This document shows, in pieces, positions 45,244-58,050 of a DNA stretch of 64,000 nt. The position numbers and the translations under genes were made by a program. Under the pieces are notes generated by a model. The model did not search any database. It was not told the DNA's origin and worked only from the letters and a program-made list of their open reading frames with translations. Origin of the DNA: Hymenopus coronatus (taxonomy: Eukaryota; Arthropoda; Insecta; Mantodea; Hymenopodidae); contig CM060881.1 of NCBI GenBank assembly GCA_030762935.1, forward strand, positions 97,080,001 through 97,144,000, given 5' to 3'. Each line of letters opens with the position of its first letter. Position 1 is the stretch's first letter.

Positions 45244-45849
45244 TATGTGGGAGTGGAATATTTAAATATAAGATGTTTAAAATAGAGGAAAAATTACATT
45301 CTAATGCACCTAGTTACGAACAGGTGAAGTAGGGCTTTGTTAGCTTCACCTGTGGAACCACCCCTACCCCACAAGCTGTAAATATAAGAATGTACTATTT
45401 CTATGCTGATGCTATAAAGCCTTCGTAAATTACCAGGTCTATTTTTTGTCTCCAAGGTTAAATAAAGCACGCGATTTGTATTCAAGTACACCAAAAGTAA
45501 TTCTTATGCTTTAGCAGCTTTATTGTGCTGTGCGGAACACATCTGCAGAGCTGCCAACATATTTCACTAAAGCCGCTCTCGTACAATATTCTAGGACTAT
45601 GTGAAGGTATGTGTGTTTGTGTGTGTGTAAATAAACTAATTTTGTTCAATCTAGGCACCAATCTTGAGTATTCACTCCCTATATTACGTTGGCAGTTGCG
45701 CAATAGTGGAAAATTGAGTGTTTTTTCTTCACCATAATATTTTCGTAATTTTTTATTCTAGAAACTGGCTTAATAGAGTGGGTGAAGTGTGTTGTTTTAA
45801 AGCATAAGGATAACATCATGACTTCCAGGCGATCCGCAGGGGATAACTA
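45244..45849. other. Unassigned stretch
   Basis: Short frames on both strands without recognised domains; a short GT-rich patch at about 45609-45628. Confidence 0.35.
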
Positions 45850-46432
45850 AAACCAATAACTCAGAACATTTCGAAAACGGTTAACTTTACAAAAAAGGAA
45901 TATGACATAAACTGTGAGTTTTAACAAGATTTACATTTTTGTGTGTTAAGTTTTTGCCTATCTCTTATATTTACCAGTTTTACAAAAGTTATAGAAAATT
46001 CATTCAGAATGAATTGGTCTTCAGGGGCTATGCCCACGAAATTCAAGATATATATTTTGTATGTCATAAAAATAGCTTACACATATAAGTTTATAAATAG
46101 CTTAAACAAATTATATATTTAAATCGTTAGAGACATTTTTGACATCCTCAATGTAAAGTATAGGGGGGGGGGGGTTCTTGAGAATGTTCGTGTTGCATTC
46201 TTAGAGGATACTGAGCTAAATACCAAGGTTGGTATTTAACAGACTGTTCGTTTTAGAGCTGTGCTGCGCACAGACCTACAGTCCAACATGTTTCTTAAAA
46301 TGCCTTTTTTGGATTCAGGGGGTCTCAAAACAAGAATTTCCGATACAATATTGATATCAATTTTTCGGGTGGAATATAATAACCTTTCTGTCCACTATTT
46401 ACATTGTACATACGGGCTAGAACAAGTAAAAT
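45850..46432 (+). repeat. A-repeat copy (sense, 5'-truncated)
   Basis: It starts at the block AAAACCAATAACTCAGAACA and continues through ACATAAACTGTGAGTTTTAA, AAATCGTTAGAGACATTTTT, a 12-base G run at 46163-46174 (GGGTGGGG-like in other copies), TAAATACCAAGGTTGGTATT and GGATTCAGGGGGTCTCAAAA to a worn palindrome. Confidence 0.75.
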
Positions 46433-47131
46433 GCATCACTGGGCTTAGTTTTTTTAGAATAATGAATTTAAACGATACAAAATTATTATTTAAATATCTA
46501 TGCTAGCTAGAATTTTGATGCATGGCAAAAATAATATTATGATTGTGTATATAAACTGGTATAAATTTCAATAAGGTATATTATAAACTGTAAATTTTAT
46601 AAATTTCACTGTTGTGTCACCTTAAAATCTAGTGTGATCGTTCGCAGATGAACGTTTCAAAGCATAACGTTGACTTGATTATGTGCATGATTGATATATC
46701 TAACGACCAGTTGCTGTAACGTAGCTGTTTTCGCTTAATCGAGACAATGATAGCGTTTGGTAGCGAGGTTGGTCCCGACGGAATGGGTGGGTGGGGGTAA
46801 TGCAGGACGCCCCAGAGCCCCAGCACCCCAGGGGCTATGATTCTCGGCGGTCACGGTGGAAAAGTAGCAGGGGATTTTAATTGAATTTTTGACGAGGCTG
46901 GGGATCAGGCAGCAACAGTTACTGCCATGCCCGACAACAAACTGCTAGCCGTCATGCGAGATTTTCTCTACCAATCCATCCTCTGTTCGCCTTGTTTCTA
47001 GATATGATGATGTCTGTTTCAAACACTGTCATATTTTATACTGTTTAATCGAACTTTACTCGCAAGCATACATGTTAACTCACAAAATCAATACAGACCA
47101 TAATATTTCAAGTTTTGCAATGGTTGGTATA
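46433..47131. other. Unassigned stretch
   Basis: A GC-richer patch at 46740-46860 contains repeated CCCCAG-type words but no gene. No repeat family assigned. Confidence 0.35.
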
Positions 47132-48090
47132 TTTTTTCGTTCTCTACTACACACTTACAACTAAAATGAAAGTATTGTATTCATTCTGAAATTCTATGTC
47201 AATATTTCACCACAATTATATGTTTTGAAACACTCTTTAGAAAAAGATTCGTGTCCATGTATATTTGTGTGAGCAGTATAAATCAAAAAGAAAAGTCCGA
47301 TAATTATCACGCTTGGAATTTAGTTAAATATATTCCAAAAATGTTTCACGAATATGTTTTCAAACTCCCTAGGCTCCAATCGGACCTTTGTATGGAAAAT
47401 ATTCCGGTTTCAAAATGAATATCGATTTTCATTAAGATAACACATGTTTAAATATTTAGATGACAAATAAATGTACATGCTGTACTTATTGAGGGTAGCA
47501 CATGAGTCTGTTTATTGGGAAGGAATCTCATATAAGTATGTGTACTTAACAAACCACTCGTCTCTCACCAAGGCGGCTCGGGTTCGATCCCACATGAGCG
47601 CATGTAGGATTTGTAGTTAACAAGGCGGCGCAGGGACGGGTTTTGGGTTCTCCGGTTTCCCCTCATCGCATTCCACCGGTGCTCCATCTACAATCCATGC
47701 ATTATCAGTGTCATTGCCTGCGGTGCCGTATGTAGTTAAAGCGGGCTTAAACACTACCAAAACAGACAAATATACTTAACAAGTAAACCACAGGAGACAG
47801 GTAAAGCTTATCCCACAAAGATCTCTTTAAAGCAGACTTTTTTTAATTATTTCGTTAAATATCTTTTGTAATGAAAAGAGTATAGAAATCTACGCCTAGC
47901 ATACAGCGACCATTTTAAAACATTTGAATGTGTATTCGGTTTCTGTATTCCCCTACCTATAAGAAATGTACAATTAAATTATTTCTGCAAACTTTTATCT
48001 CAATCAGTAGTAGACAAAAATAATAACTTGTAGAAGCTGTATAAGAAAATATAGTGGGTACAGAAAGTTATGTGAATGTAACACATCATA
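47132..48090 (-). repeat. A-repeat copy (antisense) split by SINE-1
   Basis: The 3' part (47132-47542) runs from worn palindrome to AGTCTGTTTATTGGG and on to a TACTTAACA. After SINE-1 the repeat resumes with AAGTAAACCACAGGAGACAG, CTTATCCCACAAAGATCTC and CATTTGAATG, ending AAAGTTATGTGAATGTAACA. Confidence 0.65.
47543..47766 (+). mobile_element. SINE-1 copy, 5'-truncated, nested in an A-repeat
   Basis: It starts within the head at ACCACTCGTCTCTCACC, so the A box is lost. B box CGGGTTCGATCCC, AAGGCGGCGCAGGGACGGG, GGTTCTCCGGTTTCCCC, CATTCCACCGGTGCTCCATC, ATGCATTATCAGTGTCATTG and GCTTAAACACTACCAAAA follow. The word TACTTAACA occurs on both sides, which fits a target-site duplication. The truncation at the 5' end fits incomplete target-primed reverse transcription. 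Confidence 0.85.
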
Positions 48091-49728
48091 TTGTTTGTCC
48101 ACGTAATGAGCACCGTTTCATTTGCTTAATAGTTGGCAACCTATTTAATTTATATAATGCATTTGATGCATTTGAACAAATAGGAGTTTCTTTTGCCAGG
48201 AATATAACTTGTTTTATTTCGGTAAACAGTTGGTATATTTTCTGATAAATAAATACCAAATCTAGCTAAACATTCTTAAGACCAAAATGTATTATCTTAA
48301 AAAATAAATGTAGCATACCTCATACCCCACCTAACAAATATAGATTGATTTTCTGTAAAATAACTGCTTGGAATAGACTTGCGTTGCATAAAGAATGTCT
48401 GGAGCAGGGACAGTTTGAATAAGCCATGAAAAGAGTTAAGAAATGCAAAAATTCATGACAATACTTTAACAATAAAAGAGCTGAATCAATAAAATATTTA
48501 CTTGTTGAAGATAACACTTTTATAATAGCAATCCTTTTAATACTGATGAAATATTAAAATTAAACTAAATTAAATTTATATAAATTTACCAACAACTTTG
48601 AGGTAAATTATTGAATCCCCTGATGATTATTTTAATTAATGAATCAACAGTTTAAATTTGGTTCATGTTCAATACCAAGAAGCAGGTATACAGCTTGTTC
48701 AGAAACAGGTTGATTAAAAGGATCTTAAAGGAAAAAACATGAGTCAAATTCATTGGCACCTGAAGAAAAAGAAGAAAACCTTAATTAATGTTTTTCCCAA
48801 TATATGCTAATATAAATATAAAATTTAGAAAAGTGCATAGAAGGTATTATTGGGTAATGAAACTCATCTTAGAAAGGATTTTGCTAAAAGTGTGTAATTT
48901 CTTACGTACTGAATTCGAATATTTCCTTCGTATTTTGTCTATCCTTTTTATCAATTTTAATAAATTGCATATTTTCACTTTTAGGCAACTTAAAATAAGA
49001 CGTAAAGGCACCTTTAATTGTAGTGGTAACCTTCATAATAAAATGGTCTGATTCTGTGAAATTAACCAATTAACATATTATCTGAAAACATTACAGGTTT
49101 ATTTTTGTACCCATTCTCTGCTTCTGTCAATTGGCTTTCTGCCTTTGTTGCTTCTGCTCTAATTATTACCTATTAGCTATTTCATGAGGTTTCAGCAGTA
49201 ATCTGCAGTAATCTTCCTTTATATCTTCACTAAATCTCGAAAATATCTTCTCCATCTTTATCACTTATTTTCCAAGATTTGCAAGGATAACTCGAAATAA
49301 GAATTAAGAAGTGATTTTGGAAGCAATATTGAAATCTAGACTTCTATAGCTTACTAATAATTTTTTAATTAATTGTTTTCAATAACACATTTTAATATTG
49401 CAAACCAATCGTTCACCCAATGCTCACGCTAATTGTTCTTCTGGATACGTTTAACCTCTTCCATGTATCTACTGTCTTGGAAAATTCTACAATAGTCAAA
49501 ATATAACACAAGCGAGCCAATGTAGTTTTTGCTGTATCACCAATGCTTCAACTAAAACATTCTCTCAACGGTACAAAACTCCTTCCGGGAGGGCATGTTG
49601 TAGTATCCTAATGTTAGGATTTAGAACGACAATTCCATTTGCACAAGAAACAGCAATAGCACTTTCCAGTCCTAACAATATTCCAATAATTTTTAAATTG
49701 CCAAAAATAAACCAGTTCTACTTGTGAT
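48091..49728. other. Unassigned AT-rich stretch
   Basis: Several short frames (63, 65 and 87 codons) without recognised domains. No repeat assigned. Confidence 0.35.
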
Positions 49729-49980
49729 ACTGCAAGAATTGCAGAATTCAACGGGGTTATTTCAAGTTAAAACCCGTCAGTGAGGAATTGGCCAATGAGC
49801 GTGACCAGCTCATCATCTCCGCTCATGAGCAAGAGGGATAAAACGAAGATCGCTCAGGCCTGTTCCCCTCTCCTCTGTCGGGTTTTAATTTGAAATAGCC
49901 CCGTTGAGTTCTGTAACTCTTTTAACACACGAATGAAATATCTGCACACATCAAATATGGTTAGCTGGGTCACTTTGGAC
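49729..49980. mobile_element. F-element with best-kept inverted arms
   Basis: The left arm (49729-49776) reads GCAGAATTCAACGGGGTTAT then TTCAAGTTAAAACCCG. The right arm (49879-49922) reads CGGGTTTTAATTTGAAATAG then CCCCGTTGAGTTCTGTAACT. They are near-perfect reverse complements over about 45 bp. The unique middle has GAGCGTGACCAGCTCATCAT and AAACGAAGATCGCTCAG. Beyond the right arm comes ACACATCAAATATGGTTAGC then TGGGTCACTT, matching the outer part of the other copies. The matching outer left part is missing. Confidence 0.75.
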
Positions 49981-50944
49981 TGCATGATAATGGGGAAGCT
50001 AGTTATCTCTCATCTCAGCTTACAAACTTAATTTTGAAGCGTCTATGAAAAGGTTCCTTTCATCTAGGTTGTTGTTACCAAGAACAATCTTCTCTTCCAT
50101 TCTGAAACATATAACCATATATTTTCAAAGTTTTGGAATATTTAAAAACCTAGTTGTGTTTCTGTGTATGAAATCCCTTAGCCTCGAATCTTAAGATTAT
50201 GCTTGTGCTTTTGAAATATTTAAACATCAGAAAAAAACACTTAATCCTCCCTGAGATACCATATACGCATCTTTTGGATCTGGGTCTTCAAATTAGATCC
50301 TGAGCTGGATTACTAGAAAGTTTTCCATACTTTTTTCAATTTTGTCTTCTAATTACCCAGATTTGGGAGGAATAGGAATAATTATTTCATCACTGTGAAC
50401 AAAAGGCTTAGAAGTGTTATGTTATTTTTTAGGCAACACCTTAAACGGCTGGTACTACATATTACCACAACCCCCATGCGGAGAAAAACAGTAATTTTTG
50501 CCAATAAGTGCAACAAATATAATACATAATTATTAACTTTTGGTTACGATATTTTCGTATATTATATTAATTAATCGTATATTCACTGCACACATAGAGG
50601 AAACTGTCTCTTTAAGAAGCAAATTCGCGATATATTTAGTCTGTATTTTTACTTTATACACTACACAAAACTATTGAACTTACAAATCACTCATTTTATT
50701 ATGGATGATAAAATTTCTCCAAGCTACTATTCACCTTCAGATTTACATAACATAATACAAAGTAAACATAATATAGAGGCTGAAAGATAAAGTACAAAAT
50801 ATCTTAAGAAAAACTTTTTAACATAGATATACTTGGGATTGGTTATGTCATCTTTATTTATCTTAAGAATTACAAACACATAAGATAAATTATGCCAGAC
50901 ATGATCATCGCACCATGGTCCTTTGGACCTTACTAGGGTAATAA
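49981..50944. other. Unassigned AT-rich stretch
   Basis: No repeat or gene recognised. Confidence 0.4.
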
Positions 50945-51215
50945 TTTAGTAACATATCTTATGTGTTCCATTCACGTACATTTTTTCTAGCTGTTACACA
51001 AACTTTCCTTTAAAAAGATTATTCTTTTTTCTACATAATGCTAATCAAGATAAGCATTGCCAGAATTGGTCGTATTACTTGCTACTTTGTAGATAGAAGG
51101 GCATTAAGTGAAAATACTAGGCTAAAGTGATAATCAGATATTTTAAAAACCGGTCACTATGTGAAATAATTGAAATTCGGTAATTTTTGCTTACTAAAAG
51201 TAAACAAAAGACAGA
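50945..51215 (+). repeat. A-repeat 5'-end fragment (sense)
   Basis: ATGTGTTCCATTCACGTACA, AATGCTAATCAAGATAAGCA, TTACTTGCTACTTTGTAGAT, ACTAGGCTAAAGTGATAATC and CACTATGTGAAATAATTGAA follow the A-repeat 5' order. It ends abruptly at about one quarter of the element. Confidence 0.7.
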
Positions 51216-52409
51216 AAAAAATAAAGATCTAGAAAAAATATCAATATCGCAGTTTTAGTGTGCAGTATTAGATTCTTTTGTTAATGAAGATGAAATGCTT
51301 CAAATATATAATAATTATTACTACATGGTCCTGTTGAAAATATTAGATAGGTAGATTGAGACTGATAAATTCAATGCCAGAACTGGGATTTGCACCACGG
51401 ATCTCTAGGTTCAAACCCCGACTTTGGTATAGAATCAGGCTGTGTGTAAAAAACAATTTGCAAATATTGTCCTTCAGATTCATATTTGTGCATGACGGAG
51501 AATTGAACACTGAAAACATGGTGATTCGCCAGTACCGTTTATATTTTAACTTAAAAATATAATATATAAGTAGTATGGTTTAATAATATTAACTTCATAA
51601 TCAAACCCTCCGCCATGATTTAGGTGCAGAGTAATGCAACTAAAGGCCCAAATTAAATCTTGTTTCAATGAATGGGCAATTGACAATTTCGGGGTTCCAT
51701 CATGCCTTAGTTCATTTATTTCCAGTATTCGCAATCAGATAATCATGTCGTCAGATATTTGTAAAACAACATAATTATTGGTATTATTATATTCAATATA
51801 AAGTTAATATAAAAATAAAAGTTTATGCTAATCTCGATCCAATGCAAGTTTCTAGAATTCCGGGAAACTCTGACATTGTAAGAATCATCTGTGATTTTGT
51901 CATTCATTACCAGAGCTATAAAGTTCGTACCAATTTCTTTATGGAGAGTTAGACCGGCCAGTTTGGCAATACCATGTGGCGTTAATTGTGTGTGCAAAGA
52001 TCAACATAGAGTACAACCCATAACTGCAAAACAGCTATCACTGCACGACTAGACGCATCTTGGTAGGAAGGAAGGCGTTCGAATAACATTTTGTTCTGCT
52101 CAAGTGTGAGCAAAATTAATTTAGTTTACAACCATAGTAGGTTTTGTAGCAGTGTAGTTATTTAGCAGCCAATGGCAGTTCTAGTATTGAAATTGTCAAT
52201 CATCTAGTACCAGAATAGCTTACAGAAATATATTATTGATTGTAATTTTTTTTTTCAAAAAGTTACCCACAACTATCCCATTTTGCAGAGATATGGAGCT
52301 GAACTGAATCTATGCGACATGTAGAAGAACTGTCAAGACGGATCTACTGATCCACGGACATTCTACTTGAAATAAAGATGTAAATAAAATGTTTAATTGA
52401 AAAAATGCA
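51216..52409. other. Unassigned stretch
   Basis: AT-rich. A B-box-like TAGGTTCAAACCCCG at 51408-51422 has no convincing A box upstream. No repeat assigned. Confidence 0.35.
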
Positions 52410-52575
52410 GGGTTCAGTGTAATTTATGGCTTACAAGCTGCTTGGTGATACTGATACGGGACTGATAAAATATTTCAAATATGCCCCGATAACATCATGC
52501 GAAGTGGAACGAACTTTTTTACATTATAAATCTTCTTTGTCAGAACATACAATGAGGTTTTCATTTGAAAGGTTT
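52410..52575 (+). pseudogene. hAT-like transposase C-terminal fragment
   Basis: The frame from 52426 encodes a segment with LLGDTDTG, then YFKYAPITSCEVERTF, HYKSSLSEHTMRF and FERFQKY. This resembles the C-terminal dimerisation region of hAT-superfamily transposase-derived proteins in arthropods, where 'YAP-TS-DVER-FS-YK' is the usual word followed by an R-x-F-x-F-E-N-L stretch. The rest of the frame (to 52653) does not resemble the family. Upstream pieces contain stops and no BED zinc finger or catalytic region is seen. It is isolated and dead. Assignment rests on remembered motifs. Confidence 0.6.
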
Positions 52576-54764
52576 CAGAAGTACATATACTTTTCAGCAA
52601 TATGGCTGCAGATTAGTAAATTTAGTTTAATTCCTGTTTTCTTTTTTACCTAGTAAGTGTCTGAAGATATTTAAGCAATTAAATTTATTAATTGAATATT
52701 ATTTTACATTCGATCAGTAAATATTACAATCCGTGTTATATTTGCTTCGGTGTTTTCATAATGTATATATGTAAAGAGGAAATCAGGAAGAATCAGTCTT
52801 ATATATGTAACAATTTGTGTGTTGTACATAATGATCTAAATAGGTATGCTTTTACGACTGTATCGTAAGTCATTTTTGTTCTCTGGAAGCAGTCTATTTA
52901 TTTAACATGTTTCTTATCACCATGCTTTCTTATCAATGACATGTTTTGATGTGGCGTGACGGTCGGTCGTAACCTATATACGGAACGGCGAACGGTAAGA
53001 ACTTCCTAGCTCTGCTCATTACTGCTGTCAACTTTTAGCAATTACGTAGACAATGCCTGCAACAAATGTATAAGCATGATGAATAAGAGAATAGCGGGAA
53101 ATATGTTTTACGCACGCGCATTTGACACTTTATGATGATAAGGCGAGAAAAGATTAATGTGGTGAATCGTGTATGAATTTGAATTCATATGTCTTTATTT
53201 TCGAATCACCATTAAAACTATTGCATTCTTTATTATTTGACTGTCATTAACAAAAACAAGCAAAGCGGTTTATACCTCACACTGGCCAGTATTAACGATC
53301 TCCTGGTGAATAATTCCGGTGCAGGGGATAGGATTTTTTATCTACTGTGCCTGATCTAGTTACATTTTTATTGTTGCGACATGATCCTGCTGTGTTTTGT
53401 AATACTTTAATTCTTTGTCCTTCTAGGAATGGGGATTTGGTTTTAGTTATAGCCTTTTAGTTCCGCGATTTTAATAGTTTTAGGTCCCGCTTATGGGATC
53501 TGCCATAGGCCATTTTAATTTTACTAGATTTAATATCTAATTTTATTTATGTTCTTTATAGTAAATTTGTTTTTATTAATTTTATCTTTTGGTTTTAACG
53601 ATGTGCGTTTTAAAAATTACCCTGATAGCCGTGCGGTTGGAGGTTATCATCACCCGCACACTGAAAACAGTTACAATCATGTTTCTGATAGATGATCTTA
53701 ACTTTCCATACTCTAAATAAATGTAATTAATATCTGGAAACAAAAGCAAAATATTTATAATTCCTCAGGATACTACGAACCTAATGCCTTGTTGCAAAGT
53801 TAGTAACAGAGTAACACTTTATATTAGGTAAATAGCTGAGATTGTTAAGTGTCTATTTAAACGTACCAGCAGTTTCAATCCCCACTTCCTGTATGCTTAT
53901 TTTCTAAAACGCAATATTAACAAGCGTTTCACGAAATTATCTATTGTCATCAGCACTAAAGAATCAGAATAAACGCACACTTCTAAATAATCAGTTAACG
54001 GCGACATGGCAACATTGCGTAGTGCCTGAAAATAAAGGTTACTTCAAGCAAACCATAATTGTGCTGTGCTCTGTTTTATTTACCATTAATTAATTTATCG
54101 CGATCATTTTCTATTTTTTAAAATTTATTTTGTGACCATTAATACATGTTTTATTCTATTAAGTGTTTTTCTATAGTATACCATATATTAAATCCACACT
54201 CTTAAAATATTTTTGAGTACCATTCTCACATACCATTGTATTTATATCAAATTACTGCATAATTAATTATATAAGAATGTAATTACACCGAGTTCAATCA
54301 ACATTTCTGAAGAAATTATTTTCATTTTTGTGCTTCTAATATGTAAATTTCCTTCCTATCTACTATAAGGTTCTTCCTTAGCTTATATAAGCAATAACAG
54401 TGCAACCTAATAGTACTAATCAAGAATTATAGACAGATGTCTTTGAATGTGAGTGTTTGAAGTAGTTGATTTTAGAAGGAATGTTTTCCATTTGAGTTAG
54501 AAGTAATTTACTGTTTTATTTGCAGCATTTGCAATTTATGATTTATAAAGAATTTAGATGTAAACTTTTAATCGTATTCCAGCGTAAGACTGCGGAAAAT
54601 ATTACAACACTAAGCGAAATATAACCAGTCATTTAATTTGCTGCTCTATGTGAGGAGTTTTATCAGAAAGAGGTTCCATTAATCTGTCAAATTTATGTTT
54701 TGCACAGGTCCCAAAAATAAACATTTTCCAAACAAAAAATAAATAAATAAAATAGAGACACGCG
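52576..54764. other. Unassigned AT-rich stretch
   Basis: A CGTGCGGTTGGAGGTTATC word at 53632-53650 faintly recalls a SINE head but lacks partner motifs. No coding signal or repeat family recognised. Confidence 0.35.
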
Positions 54765-54845
54765 TCACGATCCAACTCCCGACTTTTCGGGTGTTTAGCA
54801 GAAGCACGAGTTAACCACTTGGGTTATTCTAGTCACACACATAAT
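54765..54845 (-). mobile_element. tRNA-like SINE head (single copy)
   Basis: On the minus strand an A-box-like ACCCAAGTGGTTAACTCGTG and a B-box-like GGGAGTTGGATCGTGAC have tRNA-like order. The stretch CCCGAAAAGTCGGG between them can fold. An A/T-rich tail follows. Too worn for a functional tRNA. Confidence 0.4.
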
Positions 54846-55149
54846 TGCTGCAGATTAAACTTATCTTTGGAAACAAATCACCCAAAACTAGGCGAGTGTT
54901 ACTTCCGGTTCACTACTTAATCAAAACACAATAGCAACACATTTTTTGCAAGTGTATTGATGTTGAATTTGCAATAATTCCTCGTTAGTTTACAATGATG
55001 GCTTAAATATTGTTTCCAAAACTGCAAGGTGAGCGAATATAGCTGTTTTGCTCACTGGAACATAAAGGGAAGAGGAGCATATGCCTAATTTTATTCTCAT
55101 ACCACCTGTATAAGAAAACCTGAGAATTAAGTGACTCGTCGTACGGTGG

Positions 55150-55195
55150 GTATTTACTTTTGTGTAGTACGTGTAGAGAAAGTAAACATAAATTG
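55150..55195 (+). repeat. A-repeat terminal fragment
   Basis: TTTACTTTTGTGTAGTACGT and GTAGAGAAAGTAAACAT match the terminal palindrome and the bases just after it. The rest of the element is absent. Confidence 0.45.
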
Positions 55196-55437
55196 TATTA
55201 ACACGATAAGCTCTTCTTTATTGTGTCAATCAATATAAAATAAATATTAGTATTTACAGCCAGGTTTAAATTACCTTATTTTTGAAACTCAAGGTGCCAC
55301 ATTAAAACGGTTTACATAAATGAATTGAGCATTGAAATCTAATAATAAACACCTAATTTCAGTCAATAAACGCTTAGCTGTTGTCCAATGTACCAGATGA
55401 CCTATATAAGCCGTTTTTCGTTGAAGAAACTTGATCC

Positions 55438-55714
55438 TAGAAATCGCGGTAGCCGAAAGGTTAGCCTAAGCACAACTGTAGAACCGACGACGAGGAGACC
55501 CTGCTAAAACAAAGACCAGAGCTTGAAAACAAACATAACTGTTATGACTGGTCTCTTAGATAAAAACAATAGAGTACCTGCTCGTTGTGAGAGAGGTTCT
55601 GAATTCGTTTCCCACCTGAGTTCAAGAAAGTTGTCTTTATTCAAGAATGTTTCAGGTGTGCTAAGAACATGGTGTATGAATGTGAGTGTGTATGTGTGTG
55701 TTTTATGTTGGGCA
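55438..55714 (+). mobile_element. Possible SINE with a small internal insertion
   Basis: A head-like GCGGTAGCCGAAAGGTTAGC and a later GAGGTTCTGAATTCGTTTCC with a GT-rich tail (GAATGTGAGTGTGTATGTGT) suggest a SINE. About 75 bp at 55504-55578 lie between near-identical words ACCCTGCT and ACCTGCT and contain an AGACCAG/CTGGTCT inverted repeat, as if a tiny element had inserted. Tentative. Confidence 0.3.
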
Positions 55715-57699
55715 ATCAAATACGTATTCGCCCATAACTATGAATTAAGGAAGGAAAAATAACCCGAGCAAAAGTACTAGGTAGTGTAATTGCATTAGAA
55801 TTTATCTAAAATCAGTACACCTACATGGAATCAATAGCTAAAAACTTAACAATATTAACAAAACATTTATATATAGACTTCACTAATTTTTTTTAATTTG
55901 TTTTCGTGAACACCGGGTTTGATATATCCGTAAGAAAACAATTCAGGGGAGGACAATCTCGGTGGCCACCGAATATAAACACCATGACCTATCCACTGTC
56001 CCGAATGCAATTATTGCAAATTTTTATTAACCCTTTAAAGCGGTATTTAGCTATGATTCATTTAAATAAATGTTAATAAGAAATAGTTTCCCGCAAACAG
56101 ATGAAAATGAATTAATTCGTTGTTTTGGCATAACAAAGAGGAAAATGTATGTTAGAACAAATGTGACGTCATCACCAACAGGATACGTTACATTTGATAT
56201 AATTTTAAGCTGTAGGGTTCACAGACGTGTTATAGCACAATGTAGCCTTAATATATGTTTCTTAGATAATTACAATTAAAATACATAGTAGTAAAATACA
56301 AATTACGGTTCATAAAGCAGAAAATTGTAACAATTATGTGCTGTAAAATGAACGCCAAGAGACATTTAAACCTTAATGTGCAAAACCGGGTTTTCGGGAG
56401 ATTTAGATCTCCAACACTGAAACTAAAATAGAATAAATAATATTGTTCTATACAATATATTATTATGCCATAATTGTAAAATGATAATGTTTGGTGTTTA
56501 TGGGCACTCAGATTCTAGGTCATTAGTGCCCTCTTAAAACATTCGTTGCTAAAACCCAAGGAAAAAGATCAATAAAAACGAAGGGAAATGAAAAATGAAC
56601 ATTAACCAAAGTGACAAAATACAAAACTTAGTGTAAATAAAACTGTTCGTGGCAGCAACCACGTGGACTCTTAAAACAAACAACAGAGCTAAAATGGTAT
56701 AACTGAAATCAAATGCTCATTGCAAAAAGGTACACGTATTTAGAACAATAAAAACCGCAGCTTACACTCCTGGATCGTGCCTGAACAAATAAAATGAAAA
56801 TAAAACTGATCTTAAAAGGCAGGGAGAATAAAAATTTAAAAGTTTATCTAACGTTTCGGTATCATCCACCAGAATATCATTAGTACTGACAGTAGTTGAA
56901 GAGTTCGTAAACGTGCTAGACGAGCACACTCCACACTGCGCACAGATATGAGCAGGATTCCTCTTAAAATAGTTCATACATGTACGCTTGAAAATGTTTA
57001 TAATATGTCATGATTTTAATTTATATTAATATAAAACTAAACAATTTTGTTACCTCAAGTGATGAGAAGAGTACAATGGAAGTAAACAACCATGATTATC
57101 TTTGTGAGATGGGAGAATGTTAGAGCGTCTCGGGGAAGACATACTTGTAATGGTATAAAGAAACCTTAGCAATAAAAAAGGTAATATGATTGTGCTCTAT
57201 TATTCTGGCATTTAAAACTAAGGAATAGAACATAAAGTCAACACGAGGACGCTGAATAAAACAGTTCACGGTTATTCAACCAATCATTATTTTTCTTCTT
57301 TCACCACAGATTCCTAGAGGTGCTACAATAATAATAGAACAACTCTATCATCTTTGTCACAGCATCCAGCTCCTAAAACCTTTAACACATGTCGCCACAT
57401 GGTGGAAACTCTTAGCCTAGCACCCCGTTCCTGATAACGTGCGACCATCTTCACAGCATAACATCACAACATCCACCAGTGTTCATCCCGGTCCTGTTAT
57501 ATAGAATAATAGAATGGGCACCATTGTGCTAAAAGCACTAAATAAAGGGGCTGTTGTCTTGAAGGTTTCTATTGTTCCTTATAAATGTTTCCTTATATAT
57601 GGAACTTTAAGTTACGACAAGAAAAATGCAATGACTCTGCTGAGATTCGAACCGCAAATCTTCATTCCTCCATTAGAGAATTCATATGGAGATATGCTA
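55715..57699. other. Unassigned stretch
   Basis: AT-rich. A 71-codon minus frame at 56762-56977 contains CAQCGVC but no complete zinc-finger spacing. A B-box-like word (minus strand, 57642-57656) has no A box. No repeat assigned. Confidence 0.35.
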
Positions 57700-58050
57700 G
57701 TTTGGATCTTGGTCGTGATATTTTCTTTACTGCATACTACTGGTACCAAAAATGTCGATGTTGAGATTTCAACCAGGATACATACTTTGAGGCTCCCTGT
57801 AACCAAACCAACATTTATAAGAACAATTCCCCTGCGTACATGTCTGTGTGCATAACGATAAAGTACCAAAGTAAATAACCCCTTACATAGAAGATTTGTT
57901 TGAAATGTTTGATATTCTAAAAAATAGTTCTAAAAAAAAATATGGAAATATAATATTATTGAGATATTTACGTGCAAATAAATTGTTTACCATGAAGTTT
58001 TGGGAAATATTTTATCAAGAGGAATTACAATAAAATTGCGTAATATGCCT
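57700..58050 (-). repeat. A-repeat 3'-half copy (antisense, diverged)
   Basis: GATATTTTCTTTACTGCATA, AATGTCGATGTTGAGATTTC, AACCAGGATACATACTTTGA, GGCTCCCTG, a GTGTGTG spacer, AACCCCTTACATAGAAGATT and GAGATATTTACGTGCAAATA follow the antisense order. Confidence 0.5.

Noticed and set aside
51400..51425. B-box-like TAGGTTCAAACCCCG
   Set aside because: No convincing A box; isolated.
57640..57660. B-box-like word on the minus strand
   Set aside because: No A box at the right distance and no second copy.
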